Shown: positions 33,134 to 45,189, counted from the stretch's first letter. The stretch: DNA of 64,000 bases from Byssothecium circinans (GCA_010015675.1 ML977038.1:150818-214817), one strand, 5' to 3'. Numbers and translations: made by a program. The notes: generated by a model not told the origin, from the sequence alone.

Positions 33134-34346
33134 GACTGTAGAGCCAACCCAAGCGGAACCAAAAATGACAAAGAGAATGGAGTGACGAGATGAGATCGTG
33201 TGAGCAAAGTGTGGGATCGCACTTCAGTTCTCCACGTTAGACTAATATAAAAACAGTCTGGTGCACAAACGCCGCAACGGAGACCGTACCCGCGGGCCCA
33301 CTGCTGTTCAATGCGTTCTTATGGGGCCGAAGAGAAGGAAGAAACATGCGTCAGGCATGTTTTCACGTTTCCTGACATCGGGACGCTGATCGTTGGAACT
33401 GCACCCATGAAATCTTGTTGGTGGATTGAGTTGATTGTAGAAGAGCGGGAATTGTGTGCTTGGACGCACGGTTTTTTGCTGCTCGTGCGGAGACGAAGTT
33501 TTGGGATTGGGATCCTTTTATAGGGCCGGGATAGGCCGAATGTAGCGCGATCTCCGAAATCGCGTGGCCATTGCTTTGGTAGTTCGTTGGGAATCGGACC
33601 GTGAGACGTCGCGAACATGATTTTCGAATGCTGGCACCAAATGTTGTTTGTCGTGAAGTTCAGCCAGAGTCTTGTCAGTGAGTTGTACTGATGATTAACT
33701 TGCAGAGATGGAAGGTGTAAAAGGAATCGGCGGATTGCTGATCGCATCCTATCTGTTGTGCGTCCGCACAGACCTTCTATGAATTAGCCATTGCACGTGA
33801 TTGGCTTATTTTGCTCGGCGCTCAATAGGATCGCGCATACGCGAAAACTTTCGTCGCCCAATTCCATAGCAACCCATGGGATTAGGAGACCAGGCTAGCC
33901 TGCGATGCAACATTTTTGCCAACAGGAGTTATTCAGCTTCGTCTGCAATGCGGTCGGGCCATTCTCGAACTTTAACGCTGCGGTGTCACTGTCCCGTGCC
34001 GGACGAAACTTGCGCGCCGAACCGAGAGCGGCTGTCAAACTAGCCGTGCTTGCACGCTAAAACGTCAGCTTCCACCCGCTTGGCTAGAGTGCTACATACG
34101 CGGCACGCCACTCTCCAAATTGCCTGCGTTGCGTCTGCTAGGCTATAGCAGGAAAGTAACAATACTTCTAATCATCCCAAATAAGCCCATACCGCGTTTA
34201 AACTGGTAGATGGCAGAATTGTTGCCAGGAAAAGCGCGCCCCCCGCGCTTGGATGTGGGGCATACCCCCTTTTCCCAGGCCTCCCAGGCGCATTAAAGAC
34301 TGGCAGTGACCATCACCCGTCCCGGAAGTCCAGCTGTACCGACAGT
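33134..34346. other. Divergent intergenic region, 1.2 kb
   Basis: Shared 5' flank of the 7TM gene (minus) and the BBE-like oxidase gene (plus), which could allow joint control. No gene is supported; the minus frame at 33319-33747 lacks any domain. Confidence 0.45.
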
Positions 34347-36386
34347 ATGGCACTCCTCAACCTGTTGTCCGCCTTTCCCGCAGCCGCCGTCCTTCTCCTG
34401 CTCACGAAGGTCAGCGCTGCCGATCTTGCCGCTCTTTCGACGCCTCTGTTCCAGTATGAAACAAAGCAGCTGACCGACGCCATCGTTGCGAGCTTGCCGA
34501 CTACAGATCAGCGTTTGTTCGGCTTCGATGATACGGCAGTCAATTCGAGTCTTTTCCGGCGAAGCGGAGAGTGTAAGGTCTTCCCTGGTGATGAAGAATG
34601 GCCTTCGGAAGAGACTTGGGATCGGTTTGATGAACTCATCGATGGCGCTCTCATTCCAACTGTCCCCCTTGCGGCGCCATGTTACAAGAGTTGGGGCGTG
34701 TATGATCCAGCAAAATGTGCTGCTATCATGAACGACTTCAGGAATCCATATCTACATGAAGCCGATCCGACCTCAAATATGTATGCCGACCCCGGTAGAA
34801 ATCTCACTCACAGAACTTTGAGACTTCGGACTTTGCTATCTAAGACGATTCACATTGACACCTGACACTCCCTTAGATGAGCTTTGCTAACTTTGTTCTT
34901 TCTACTTAGGTGGCCAATCTTCCAGGGCAAGACCTGTCTTGCATTTGACAGGCCCAATGGAACATGCACTTTGGGCTCGTACCCAACTTATGCGGTCAAT
35001 GTATCCTCAGTTTCTGATATACAACTCGCACTCAACTTCGCTCGGAATGCCAACATGCGGCTAGTCATCAAGAATACTGGGCATGACTATCTCGGAAAAA
35101 GCCTCGGTGCCGGTGCGCTCAGTATCTGGACCCACAATCTCAAAAACATCGAGTTCATTGAAAGCTACAAGAGCGACTCTGGATATGAGGGTTCGGCCAT
35201 GAAAATTGCTGCCGGTGTGACTGTAAGAGAAGCCTACCAGGCTGCCGAGAAGTATGAGGTCACTGTTTTGGGAGGCATCTGCGAGAGTGTGGGATATGCG
35301 GGCGGCTACGTCGCTGGTGGTGGTCACACACCCATGAGTGGTTATTATGGGATGGCCGCTGACAACGTTGAATCATTGGAGGTTGTCACTGCCGACGGTC
35401 GTTTCGTCACTGCATCAAATAGCTCGAACCCGGACCTTTACTGGGCGCTACGAGGTGGAGGCGGTAGCACTTATGGTGTGGTAACATCTGTGATCGTTCG
35501 TGCACATCCCAAAATGCCTATCGTCACATCTGTTATCAACTTTGCCTCCGGTGGCAACATTTCGAACGAAGTTTTCTACGAAGGCGTACGTAAGTACTAC
35601 GAGATGATGATTCCATTTACCGACGCGCACACCTACTCTTACTTCTGGATCTGGGCCACCAATGGTACACTTTCATTCCAGATGACCCCATTCTTCGCCC
35701 CAAACCATACCATCGAAAGCTTCAACGAGCTGGTGAAGCCATGGTTCGATCGTCTGACCGAGCTCGGTATTCCGTTCACGGCAAAAACCACACGGTACGA
35801 ATCATTTTATCCTGCCTACCACAACAACTGGGGCAACGATACCGTTGCTGGTCTTAACGCAATTCCCGGAAATCGACTCTTCCCTCGTGGCAGATGGGAA
35901 GATCCCGTCAAGTTCGAAGCAACTTTCGCTGCCATTAAGGCCCACAGTATGCGCGGCAAATCACTCGGCGGTTATCATCAAGCACCGCGCAATCGTCTAA
36001 ACGTCGACAACGCTGTATCCTCCGCTTTCCGGCACGTCATCAACTTTCTCATTGGCGCTGCTATCGTCGACGGAGCCGAGAACGCAACAGCCGAACAAAT
36101 GAAGAAGGCTGTCGATGTATTGACCAACGATGTGCTGGGACCCTGGCGCGCAGTCTCCCCCGAAAGCGAGTTTGGTGGAAGTTATTTGAACGAGGCAAAT
36201 GTCGTGGAGCCGAATTGGCAGGAGAGTTTCTATGGCGTGCAGTATCCCAGGTTGCTGGAGATTAAAAAGAAGTGGGATCCAAAGAGCGTGTTTTACGCTA
36301 CTACTGCAGTGGGTAGTGAGGACTGGGAGGTGCAGGATGGGGATCAAGGAACACAGACACAGAACGGTAGACTGTGTAAAGTGTAA
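34347..36386 (+). CDS. Secreted berberine-bridge-like FAD-linked oxidoreductase, 636 aa, two exons
   Basis: Exons 34347-34780 and 34910-36386, with a 129-nt GT-AG intron; the junction restores MWPIFQG, typical of the family. Residues 1-24 form a signal peptide (LLLLTKVSA cleavage region). An FAD-binding-4 domain spans about 130-320. NTGHDYLGKS contains His203, the expected covalent FAD site, and GGICESVG contains Cys269 at the place of the second covalent link seen in berberine-bridge enzymes, so bicovalent flavin is possible. YVAGGGHTPMSGYYG and LYWALRGGGGSTYGVV continue the fold. The BBE motif region lies near the C-terminus (NWQESFYGVQYPRLLEIKKK). Several NxS/T sites fit secretion. Relatives oxidise sugars, alkaloids or secondary metabolites with O2; no substrate can be named. 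Confidence 0.87.
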
Positions 36387-37792
36387 AGCATTCCTAAGGT
36401 TACTTTAAAATTAATCACGAGTATCTTCTTCCATATCTTAACGACTTTACAATTCTCTTGCCCACTCGCACCATTACCAGCAAAGGTGCATCTCCCCTTT
36501 TCCCAACCCATTCATCTACCCCCAACATTTACCCCTCACCCTCCACGCTTTCCCGACGCTATCCCACCTTCTCACGTCGCACAGCATTAACAACTGCAAC
36601 CACTTCATCCATCCCCTGCTTCATCCCTTCTCCCCGCTGCGCTACCGCCACCACCCATTCCAGCGGGTGCCCGTAAGATTGAAGCAGCATAGTCTCGCGC
36701 AATTTTAGCGTAGTCTTCTCGCGACAAGTTGTAGGATTAGGAAGTGTCGAAGGCTGCACTAGTGATGACTAGCCTAACGAGGTACAGTGCGTGAGAAGTT
36801 TGATTCTTTGTCTTAGCTCCTTGAAGCTAGGGTTTCGTCACTTTCGTGTTGGTGGTGGACTGGTGGCCGCTAAAGGGGTAGGGGTTTCGAACGGTGAGTG
36901 TGGTGGGTACGGGATGAGAGATGCGTTGGCGGGATGAGATTTTCACGCGCTGGTTGGGGCATACAATGAATGAAGAATCGGCGATGGTTTGACTACTGAT
37001 CTTGGTCTTCATCATCGGAAAATCATGGGAGGCATCTTTAAGCTCGCGCTAGAAGATATTCGTATCTGCATTCCAGTTGCTCTGTCGCTCACTTCGACAG
37101 AGTAGATTGCCCTTACCTTGGTCACCACGACCTCGCCCAAGACATCGGACAGCTCTGTCAAGAGAGGAAGCGTCAACAGTCTCCCTTCTCTCACTATCTT
37201 CCACAAGACTCTTCTCTCACTTCCGTTAGGAAGCTGGCGGGGACGGACTACTACAGTACGTAGGTACTTATATAATCGCCCCCAGCTCTCTTCCTCTATT
37301 CCTCCTTACACCCACTTTCAACTGTTCTGCACATCTTAGCAGAAGTTCGGACCTCCCATTTCCTTTGGTAGGTTCTTACATCCCTCTTCGCCTCCTTTCC
37401 TCATCCCGCCTCCTTCCCAACCTCCCATCCTCGCAATCCCACAACACCAGGCCCCAACTTCGACTTATCCAACGCGGATCAACAGCCTTCTTCAGCAGGA
37501 AGACGGCAGATACATCTGAGAGCCTCTTCGCATATCAACGCTCTCAGACCGAAGCTAGACTCCAATCGAAACTCTGCCTTCAAGGTAAGTCACATAGTAT
37601 TGCAGCATTTATTTTGTCAGCATGACATCGATTGAACGAACCATCGTTCGCACCCGTACCTAACAATACAGGAACACCAAACAAGCACAAGACCATCAGG
37701 TAAGCCGTTCTTATTCCACCTAACTCCCCGTCATCCCAACGCAATTCAGCCCTCCCCAACCTATCGCCATCCCAAGTAAGTGAATATCCACC
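36387..37792. other. Intergenic region, 1.4 kb, leader of the MYND gene
   Basis: The part 37240-37792 is pyrimidine-rich and contains several consensus donor/acceptor pairs (for example GTAAGT at 37584 and CAATACAG near 37670), so the MYND gene may have spliced 5' untranslated exons. A possible small minus-strand gene is listed separately at 36559-37206. Confidence 0.4.
36559..37206 (-). CDS. Possible small spliced gene, hypothetical
   Basis: A first exon could run 37206-37117 (MWKIVREGRLLTLPLLTELS and further) up to a GTAAGG donor. A second exon, ending at 36559, encodes KTTLKLRETMLLQSYGHPLE and continues as a regular amphipathic helix-rich stretch. The acceptor between them is not clear; candidates lie near 36745 and 36805. 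The second part has a composition more like real protein than like chance. No family is recognised. Confidence 0.28.
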
Positions 37793-38937
37793 ATGAGCAC
37801 CATCCCCGTCAAGGATGGACGATGCAGCAACTGTGCGAAACCCGCAACCTATGCATGCAAGGACTGTGGCCTTGCCACCTTTTGTTCCACAACCTGCCAA
37901 AACGCTCCATGGTACCGACACCCGTCCACGTGCGAGTCATCATTGGCCCAAATCACGGACCGTATTGGTGAGGTCATCCAGCAACTGTTCCAGATCTTCT
38001 CTGAACACACCTTCGAAACGAACATTGCCAAAGTGGTAAAGCTTCGCGGTAAGCTCATTGCCTACGAAGTCCCGAACGACGTTGTCTCCTCCGAAAAGGT
38101 TCTGTTCGCCTTCCCGACACATCTCGTTCCCAATGTTGATGATCGGCGTGCAATTCTCGGTACGAGCGCGGTTCGCAAAGCTGGTCGTAGTGAGATTGCA
38201 CTGGCGTATCTCCACGATGTCATCGCTCAGATGCTGCAAGGTAAGTACGTACAGAGTGATGCAGATCTTACAAGATATCGTCAATTCCTCTGCTGGATCA
38301 GACACAGCGAGGTGTTGCCTGCCTTTTGACACAGGTCTGTTCACTTCCAAAGACCCCCCTAATAGTAATGCTCAACCTTACAGGTATCCACTTCTCTCAA
38401 GTCGGCGAGATACACTACCAATTGAAAGCCCCCCCTCGTGCATCTATTAGACTGCAACAAGGATCACCAGCTTCTCCGAGCCTGAACTCCAAGTACATTC
38501 TCGGTCTGAAGCTCCTCGAGACTACTAACAACCGCACCATCGATCCCACGGCGCAGCTACACGGCTTCGCAAAGGCCACCCAGCCAATGGAGTCCTACAC
38601 CGAAAACGTCCAGGGCAATCCGCAAGCCCGTCCATTCGGCTACCTCAAGCGGCACTTCGATGTGTACGCCGCTGAATTGGGGTGTGAGGGTCTTCAATAC
38701 AAAGCTCTCTCACTCGCTCGTGATCATCTTCACGCCGGTATCCGCAAATGGACCGCAGATACGTGCCTCACGCTGCACATGCTCCTTCGTGTGAACAATC
38801 GAGTCTTCCGCAGCAACTTGAAGCTCCTCATTGAGTGCTGCGCAGCCGAACTGTCGCAGGTGCTTAAGAGTGAGAAGTACAAGAAACTGGTAAAAGACGC
38901 CTTGGAGTACGACGAATCGCACGCGTCTGCCAAATGA
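37793..38937 (+). CDS. MYND-type zinc-finger protein, 333 aa, two exons
   Basis: Exons 37793-38240 and 38384-38937, with a 143-nt GT-AG intron; phases join to give LQGIHFSQ. Residues 11-47 form a complete MYND zinc finger with the order C-x2-C, C-x2-C, C-x3-C and H-x3-C (CSNC, CKDC, CSTTC, HPSTC). MYND fingers mediate protein-protein contact, often binding Pro-rich ligands. The rest (about 50-333) is helical, without the SET domain that some MYND proteins have. It includes CLTLHMLLRVNNRVFRSNLK near the C-terminus. Probably a fungal-specific family with unknown role; no membrane or secretion signal. Confidence 0.8.
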
Positions 38938-40362
38938 TCAGGTATGATATCTTTCTCCAGTTCCTCGTGGCAGATGACGTGGTACAGAGCAGCAATCGGC
39001 ATGAGATGGTGGTGGTAACGGATATTTGCGTTAGCCAGGTACGTCAGAATTTAGTTTTGGAGAACCAGGAGGCTTCTTTCATTTCCCTTTTTTTGCATGC
39101 TTTGCGTTAGATCTGTCTCCCAAGGCGACGATGGGGGGAGCAGAGGCAGTGACGGAGATTGAGCTGGCCGGATACGCCACATTCAACTTTTGGCGCACCG
39201 GCGTTTTGTTTCCTTTCCCTGTACACGACATTCTTGATTTCTGTCCTTTTACGGTGGCGGCGACTCTGGTGAGCTGAGGAGAAGGAGGGTCGGAGAACTG
39301 GACCGAGCACTGACAGGTACGTGAGATTCCCATATGAGAAATTACAGGCGATTTCATTTCCGCCTTCCCCCATCTCTATACTTTTCATTTTTATCTCCGG
39401 AGTTCTGCGGCGTTGGGAAGAATAGGGTGTGGGGTTTTACCAATGTTCATCACTGTAACTACCCCACAGTTCATGTCTGAACCTGCTTCAACTCTTTTTA
39501 GATATCTTTTAGCGACGAAGAACAAAACCTTAGACATCCTTTGCACATTCTCCAAACTTGCTTCACTACAAGGTGACGTGTCAATACTCTAACAACACTG
39601 TCTACGGCGCATCGTAAATATTGGCCCATGTACACTACCATGCCCAATATTGGTACTATTACACCGGAAAGAGTTCCCCACAATACTCCCCTCACTCCCT
39701 GACTCCCGCTCGCCACAGTCTTCGGCGCATTCTCACTCCCTCGCACTCGGGTCTCACATCCTAGTAAAATTCACGCCTTTCCCTCTAATGGCCTGCAAGT
39801 GCGGATAAATTACGGTACCGCTTGACCCTCGAGAGGTCCGGCGCCGCGAGGTACAGAAGCAACTCGAATTCGATGTTGCTAAACCCATACCCCAGACTTT
39901 AGAAGAGATCGAATACCTCGCTACATACAAGGCCTCTGATATTTACCGCTACTGCAGAGCCTACAGAGTTCTACATTTCCTCAAGTTTTCATTGTTGGAC
40001 CACTCAGGCAGGTGACATTTCTCTCGACCCAAAGCCCGAAGTGAATGCAGTTGGGACTTTCATACCAGCCAGATGCTAACATTCCAAGAGGAGGGTAATG
40101 CGACACATGCAAAAGAGTGGTTCTTTGGGAAGGAGGTGTCCAGCTTGCTGTGGCTTTTCCTGATCGTTTCTAAAGTAAAACGTCCATATTTCCGCTTCTG
40201 GAACTTACATACAAACTCACAAGGCACGACTCAAGTCATAATGGATAGAAATTTAACAAGACCACTCCAGTATGAGCGTGAGTCATTGGTGGTAGTGTAT
40301 ATAATGAATGTTCGTTGAAAGGAAGAATTGCCTAGGTCCATCAACGCAGCACCAAAACTACC
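38938..40362. other. Intergenic region, 1.4 kb
   Basis: 3' flanks of the MYND gene and of a broken GMC gene. One open stretch at 39809-40015 looks like a protein fragment (see its own entry). No repeat or RNA gene is visible. Confidence 0.45.
39809..40015 (+). pseudogene. Orphan coding fragment, unidentified
   Basis: An open stretch without a start codon. It has the charged, helix-like sequence DPREVRRREVQKQLEFD followed by LEEIEYLATYKASDIYRYC, and ends at a TGA. The quality of the sequence suggests a remnant of a gene or an exon whose partners I cannot find. Family unknown. Confidence 0.25.
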
Positions 40363-42192
40363 TTACAAACCCAACCCTTGGATAAAGATATCTGTTGCCT
40401 TCTCCGCGATTGCCACTGCTGTATCCATTGTGTTTGCGGCGACATGCGCGCTGGGACACCTAAGTCAGGAATCTTGAGCCCTTCACCATACACGCTGAGC
40501 TTTGCGTCTCCTCGCGCGGTCGCATTCTGCAGGTTCCCAACGAATGCCATGTCGTCTCCACATGCTTACGAAGGAACTCTTCGATTACCTTATCATCCTC
40601 TGGTGTGTACACAATGTCCGTAACCTTCCGAGGCGGGTTGTCATTCAGTTGAACCAGTGCGGCGCTCGAATTGGGCGGAAATGGCGGATGCAGCATAGCT
40701 AATTCGCCACGGTATGTGTCCATGCGGCGAAAGATCTCACGCTGCTTCTTGTACGCCCATACATGCTTTTTGATATCCACGCCTTGGGCGTCCGAGAAGA
40801 AGCCGGTGGTGAAGTTCGGCTTGTCACCCCAATTTCGGGACCGCTGATGTGTATGCTTCCGCGCGAGAGAGGATATCCAGTAAACAAAGACATGGCAAAG
40901 TACTAGCCAGCTAAAACGAGGGATGGATCACCCAGGAATCTGTGAGTGGTCAGACTTCCGCCTTATCTTCCACGGCAACACTGAATACTCACGCACTGAC
41001 TAGAGAACCTAGCGCCAGCGGCTTGTTTGGGTCATTCTTGTAGTCTTTGTTCCAAGCCGCTCGGAACTCTGCCCCCAACTCTGCAACTTCGGCGTCAGTT
41101 GGTCGAATTTTGCAGGTGATGTCCATCGCGTTCCAGCCGAGAATTGGCGCGTTCTCCGCAATCAATTGCCCCACATCAACTCGGCCACCAACAATGGCAT
41201 CAATGGTCTCGTTCTCGTACAAAGCAGACAGATATAGGTATATTAGAAGGTGGTGATCCTGGTAACTTTTACCAGCGTCAGGAAGGTCTGCGACGACATC
41301 GATTCCGGCCTTCCGTACCGCGCTTCGCAGGGTTAATGAAGACGCTGTACAGCGGCAACTCACTTAAATCACACTTTAACATAGACTCAAAATCTTAATG
41401 TAGATTTGTAAATGTAACAGTACTGTACGGACACTTTATATTAGAGATTATGTTAGGGCTGAGATAGCCTCTAAGCTCTATCATAGCTCTATCAGAGCTC
41501 CGTTGGAGGTGTGAGGAAGGAGCAACCTTAGTGACTTCCTATCTACTACCTAGCATATATACGCTACCTATACCTTACAACAGCATTATATACACATAAA
41601 ATAACCTCGTCAACAGCCTATATATATATAAAAGCGCTGTAGGGTTAACATTTACCTAACTAGAGCACATCTAAGGATGCTAAGGATAGAGGAATACTAT
41701 AGAATAATTAACATTAATACTAATAGTAAGAGGATATTACGCCTTTTATATCCTATCCTATCCTTTGAAATAGTATTATATGTGACAGAGCTTAAAGATT
41801 ATCTTACCCCTAATAGAACTTAGGTACCGTATCACACCTAAGATCCTCTCACTATCTTAAGATAGATTTAATATATAAGATATCCTTATATAGAATACTA
41901 CTCAGAGATATATCCATGAAATTGATTAAGCTTCAAGATCTATTCACCCCTGAGAGTAGTGGAACGCTCATTCACCCACTCATGGTTGCGCGCTACGGTT
42001 CTTTAGGATGGCAGGGTTGCACACCAGACCTTTCGAGTATTGGTGGCGTGCCGAGGGTTCCACCCAATGTAATGACCATCTTCCTCGCTCGAACGGTGCG
42101 CGGTGGTGTATCAGGGTTGACTTTTCGGGTTGGTTATATGTTCGACTCCGCTAGCTCGCTTTTCGCTGAACTTGACGTGAGAGGAGAGAAAA
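40363..42192 (-). pseudogene. Broken GMC oxidoreductase split by an AT-rich insertion
   Basis: Upstream piece (42192-41985): VNPDTPPRTVRARKMVITLG and TPPILERSGV, typical of alcohol-oxidase-like GMC proteins, with a TAA in between. Downstream piece (about 41360-40363): RKAGIDVVADLPDAGKSYQD, then a plausible intron near 40993-40937. SLVLAG-stop-YFAM follows, where TAG replaces CAG. A one-base slip lies near 40827, after HISGPEIG. DKPNFTTGFFSDAQGVDIKK and ETTWHSLGTCRM (with the catalytic histidine) follow, then two more frame changes before ANTMDTAVAIAEKATDIF and the stop at 40363. The N-terminal dinucleotide-binding motif is absent. The two pieces are separated by about 600 bp of AT-rich DNA. 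Confidence 0.8.
41370..41980. mobile_element. AT-rich, RIP-like insertion
   Basis: The composition changes sharply to AT-rich with many TA dinucleotides (for example TATATATATA near 41620). It interrupts one GMC gene between the motifs ILERSGV and KAGIDVV, which are about ten residues apart in intact proteins. There is no open frame of note. TGTTAGGGC at about 41454 could be an LTR start, but I cannot find a matching end. A decayed transposable element is the best explanation. Confidence 0.6.
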
Positions 42193-42206
42193 ACTATATT
42201 AAGTAG

Positions 42207-42585
42207 TAATGTAGGTAATAATAACAATAAAGTTTAGTGTTTACTAAGGAAAGGTGGCCGTCTTAGTGGTGCTTTACGTCATTGCCAGTAACACTTAAAG
42301 TACTATCTGTAGATACCATTAGGTGTTGCTTGCTTACCTTACCGTGCATGAAATAACGCGTCGCCTGGCTCTCCCTACTTATTCGCTCCTTGCACGCCCT
42401 CCCCGTTTCTATTAAATTTTAAAAAACTCGCTCCTATGGGCTCTACCAATCTGCTCCCATGTTTCGCACGATGCTCACCGTTTGCCAGTAAAAGGACACC
42501 ATTGAATCTTCATATGCGTCTCGCTACCGTCATCGCGATTCGGCCACTCCTCCATCGACACCAAGCGCAGTCCTCGCCTCGCACA
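42207..42585. other. Short AT-rich intergenic region
   Basis: AT-rich near 42190-42245, where the GMC remnant ends, then ordinary sequence that is probably the 5' leader of the next gene. In-frame ATGs at 42436 and 42514 could extend that gene. Confidence 0.4.
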
Positions 42586-43307
42586 ATGATAACATCATCG
42601 CATAGCGCCATCCGCAGCGATCTCGCAGTTCTGCCAGTCGAAAAATGGGGTTGGGTCATCTATCGCTGCACCTATGCCGACAACACTGCCTGGACCCGAT
42701 TCCGCGACCGCGTCGAGGCGATCTCGCGCGAAAGCATCGCGGAATCAGACGCGCCTGAAATCGCTGACCGTCTAGAGTGGACCTGGGTTGAGGACCCGGT
42801 CACCTTGGACGGCGCATCAACAGCTGCGCTGCGAGAGCGGTTTCGCGCCTGGGCTGCGGATGAAGTGGCACGACAGCCAGGAGACTACGACCCGGTCGCG
42901 ATTCCGCGTTTCAACTTCTTTGTTAGTAACTCTAATGCCCAAACTACATGTGAGACATAACACTTACTTCGTACGCCAATGCGCAGGTCAAAGTCGATGA
43001 GGAGGCACTACAAAGCGTAGCTGGGGCCGCTCCTCCGGGAATGCCTTGGCCACGCGACTCATTTGTCAAGTTTGTGGATGCTAGTTGGGAATCCTCTCCC
43101 GTCAACGCGGGGGAAGGCCAAGGTCAGGAGTACGACGACTCCGAACCCGAGATTTTCGAGCCCATCGATGGATGCATCGAGGAGGATGTTGGCTGGATCC
43201 GTATCTCACCTTTCATGATCCGCACCGACTTCTATGACGTGTGGTGTGGTGTATCGGACCTTTGGAATGTTTGGTACGAACGACCTCCCAAGATTGTTTA
43301 TTACTGA
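42586..43307 (+). CDS. Hypothetical fungal protein, 218 aa, two exons
   Basis: Exons 42586-42921 and 42987-43307, with a 65-nt GT-AG intron in phase 0 that joins to FNFFVKVDEEAL. Characteristic pieces are WGWVIYRCTYADNTAWTRFR near the start, RLEWTWVEDPVTLDGAS, PGMPWPRDSFVKFVDASW, and DVGWIRISPFMIRTDFYDVW near the end. I recall this arrangement from uncharacterised lineage-expanded proteins of filamentous ascomycetes, but cannot name a domain. No signal peptide or membrane segment. The ATG at 42586 directly precedes the conserved part; using 42436 gives 268 residues. Confidence 0.7.
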
Positions 43308-43426
43308 ACTTTGTCGCGGAGCAAAGTATGGAGGTCCTTACCATTTGCGAACAATACTTCGATGAATGAATCAATTAGAACAACGTTAGTTAATGGTTTT
43401 TGTCACAGCAAATTCTCGGCTTTTGC

Positions 43427-44142
43427 ATGAGAAGCAAAAACAAAAGCAAGAATAAGACTACGAGAACGAGCAGTTCAGGGGAGAATCAGGAGGTGAGAAG
43501 CTTCCCTGAGCTAGTATATTTTCCTTATTCAGATCTGACAGTCATTAGACTCAGGCGGTGTTTACGTATCTGAACCACGAAGATACCATAACTCGCCTAG
43601 ACAACACTGTCAACCTTGTAAGGAGAGCACTCCAGATCATTGAAAGGGAGAGACCAGAAGCCCTAGGGTGAGTTTGCTATCACAGTAGTTTGGATGAATT
43701 AGGCAAAGCTGATAATTTCTGGTTTCCAGGCTCGTAAGTCACTGGGATGAATTTTGTAAGTACAATCACCATTGTTGGGATGGAGTTGTTCGGAATTTGA
43801 CTGATTCCATCCTTGAAAGATCCGTACTACATGTCACAGGTGTCCGCGTTCCAGCGCCGGACCGTGACGACTCAGACGCAGAGGATACGAATGGAAATTG
43901 GGGCATCCACCAGCCCGCTGGCCCCCTCGATACTCGCTACATTGACGGTTATTGAGAACAACATCCCCAAAATGATATACCCGTTCGAGGATCCACCCGA
44001 GTTACAAGAAGATGGAGGAGTAGGAGACTTAGATCCTTGTCAATGCATTTATTGTAGAAGTAGGCACGTAGTAACTGGAGTTGCGGCCATCGCGAGTTGG
44101 ATGGAGGGCCATGAGGGCCAAGTTTGTAGCGGTTATTACTAA
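43427..44142 (+). CDS. Small hypothetical protein, 175 aa, four exons
   Basis: Exons 43427-43492, 43555-43667, 43730-43755 and 43820-44142. All three introns (62, 62 and 64 nt) are GT-AG and every phase joins exactly. The start MRSKNKSKNKTTRTSSSGEN is basic. Exon 2 gives a regular helix (HEDTITRLDNTVNLVRRALQ), the 26-nt exon 3 encodes LVSHWDEF, and the last exon contains a CQCIYC cysteine pair and ends MEGHEGQVCSGYY. The exact fit of three introns of nearly equal size makes chance unlikely. It follows the 218-residue gene by only 119 nt. No family is recognised. Confidence 0.55.
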
Positions 44143-45189
44143 TATCTAGCTTCACACGAGTTTGGTCGGGTGGTCGGTTAGGTCGCACACTGCGTATAAA
44201 TTTGAGCTCTCACCCATCTTCCTTCTTCCTTCTACATCTACACCCTCGCCATGGCTTCCTCTTTCGATATGGATAAGAATCCTTCGGCCATTCTTATCTC
44301 TCATCCGCACGTAGTAACATAGTCCATAATCTGGCTCTTACTCTCTGTGTCTTCTACTTGCTCTGTTGTTCTAGAAAAAAGATGACTTCGCTCTCTGGTT
44401 TAGACGGATTTGTGATTTGGGGAAACATAAAGCAATTTACTCTAGTGAAACAGTTGTATATCACTTAAGAGCCTTAGTAAACGCTTCTAGCATTAATCGA
44501 ACCGCTCGTGCGGGTCCAACCTGTAATCGTTCTAATGATATCAATTGCTGTGGTGCTTTCCATGCCCCGCCTACTATTCTCCTAACAATGGGTAGATATA
44601 GCGTGCATGAATGCCTCTAAGAGTTACCGGCCGGCATTGCTCAACACTCGCTCCACAGATCAAATCGTTCCCAATCTTGGTGTCGGCACCGAATTTAAGC
44701 ATGAAAGTCCGTAATATGCAATCGCGAGCTTCTCCTATATCTATCGTAGATGTTGTCGATGATACACAAATTCCGCAAATCTCATTCAGAGGGAACTCCA
44801 GTGAAGGTCGTCCCACAATGCGTTACCCTAAAAGTAGGACTTATACATAGTTAATAATAAAGTAGATTGACTTGGTGTAATAAAAGAATTCTAGCGCGCG
44901 TAGGAGTAATTTACGTTAATAAAGATGTAGCTGGTAGGTAAACCCTAACTGAAATTCTGTAGAGCATAGCCAAACTTTCCATAGAAAAACATTAAAAAAA
45001 TTACAAACATGCTTAGGCACAAACAGCGTTAACTCATTCCACACATTTCGTCGTAGTCGTAGTCATACACACAATACACCCTCCATATGTAAACCCCAAC
45101 CTCCAAAATCATATATACAAGCAACTAAAAAACTCCCCTTCCACCCTTCCAACCTAACCCCCTCCTCTCTCCAAGACACTACACCAATG
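44143..45189. other. Intergenic region, 1 kb, partly AT-rich
   Basis: Contains a decayed-looking stretch (44417-44860) with short frames on both strands. An AT-rich block follows at about 44840-45010. Nothing firm can be annotated. Confidence 0.45.

Noticed and set aside
4725..36386. Secondary-metabolite gene cluster
   Set aside because: Flavin oxidases and an MFS transporter are present, but no polyketide synthase, NRPS, terpene cyclase, prenyltransferase or cluster regulator was found.
44574..44816. Possible ankyrin-repeat remnant on the minus strand
   Set aside because: LKFGADTKIGN resembles part of an ankyrin repeat, but the rest of the consensus is absent and only one partial unit is seen.
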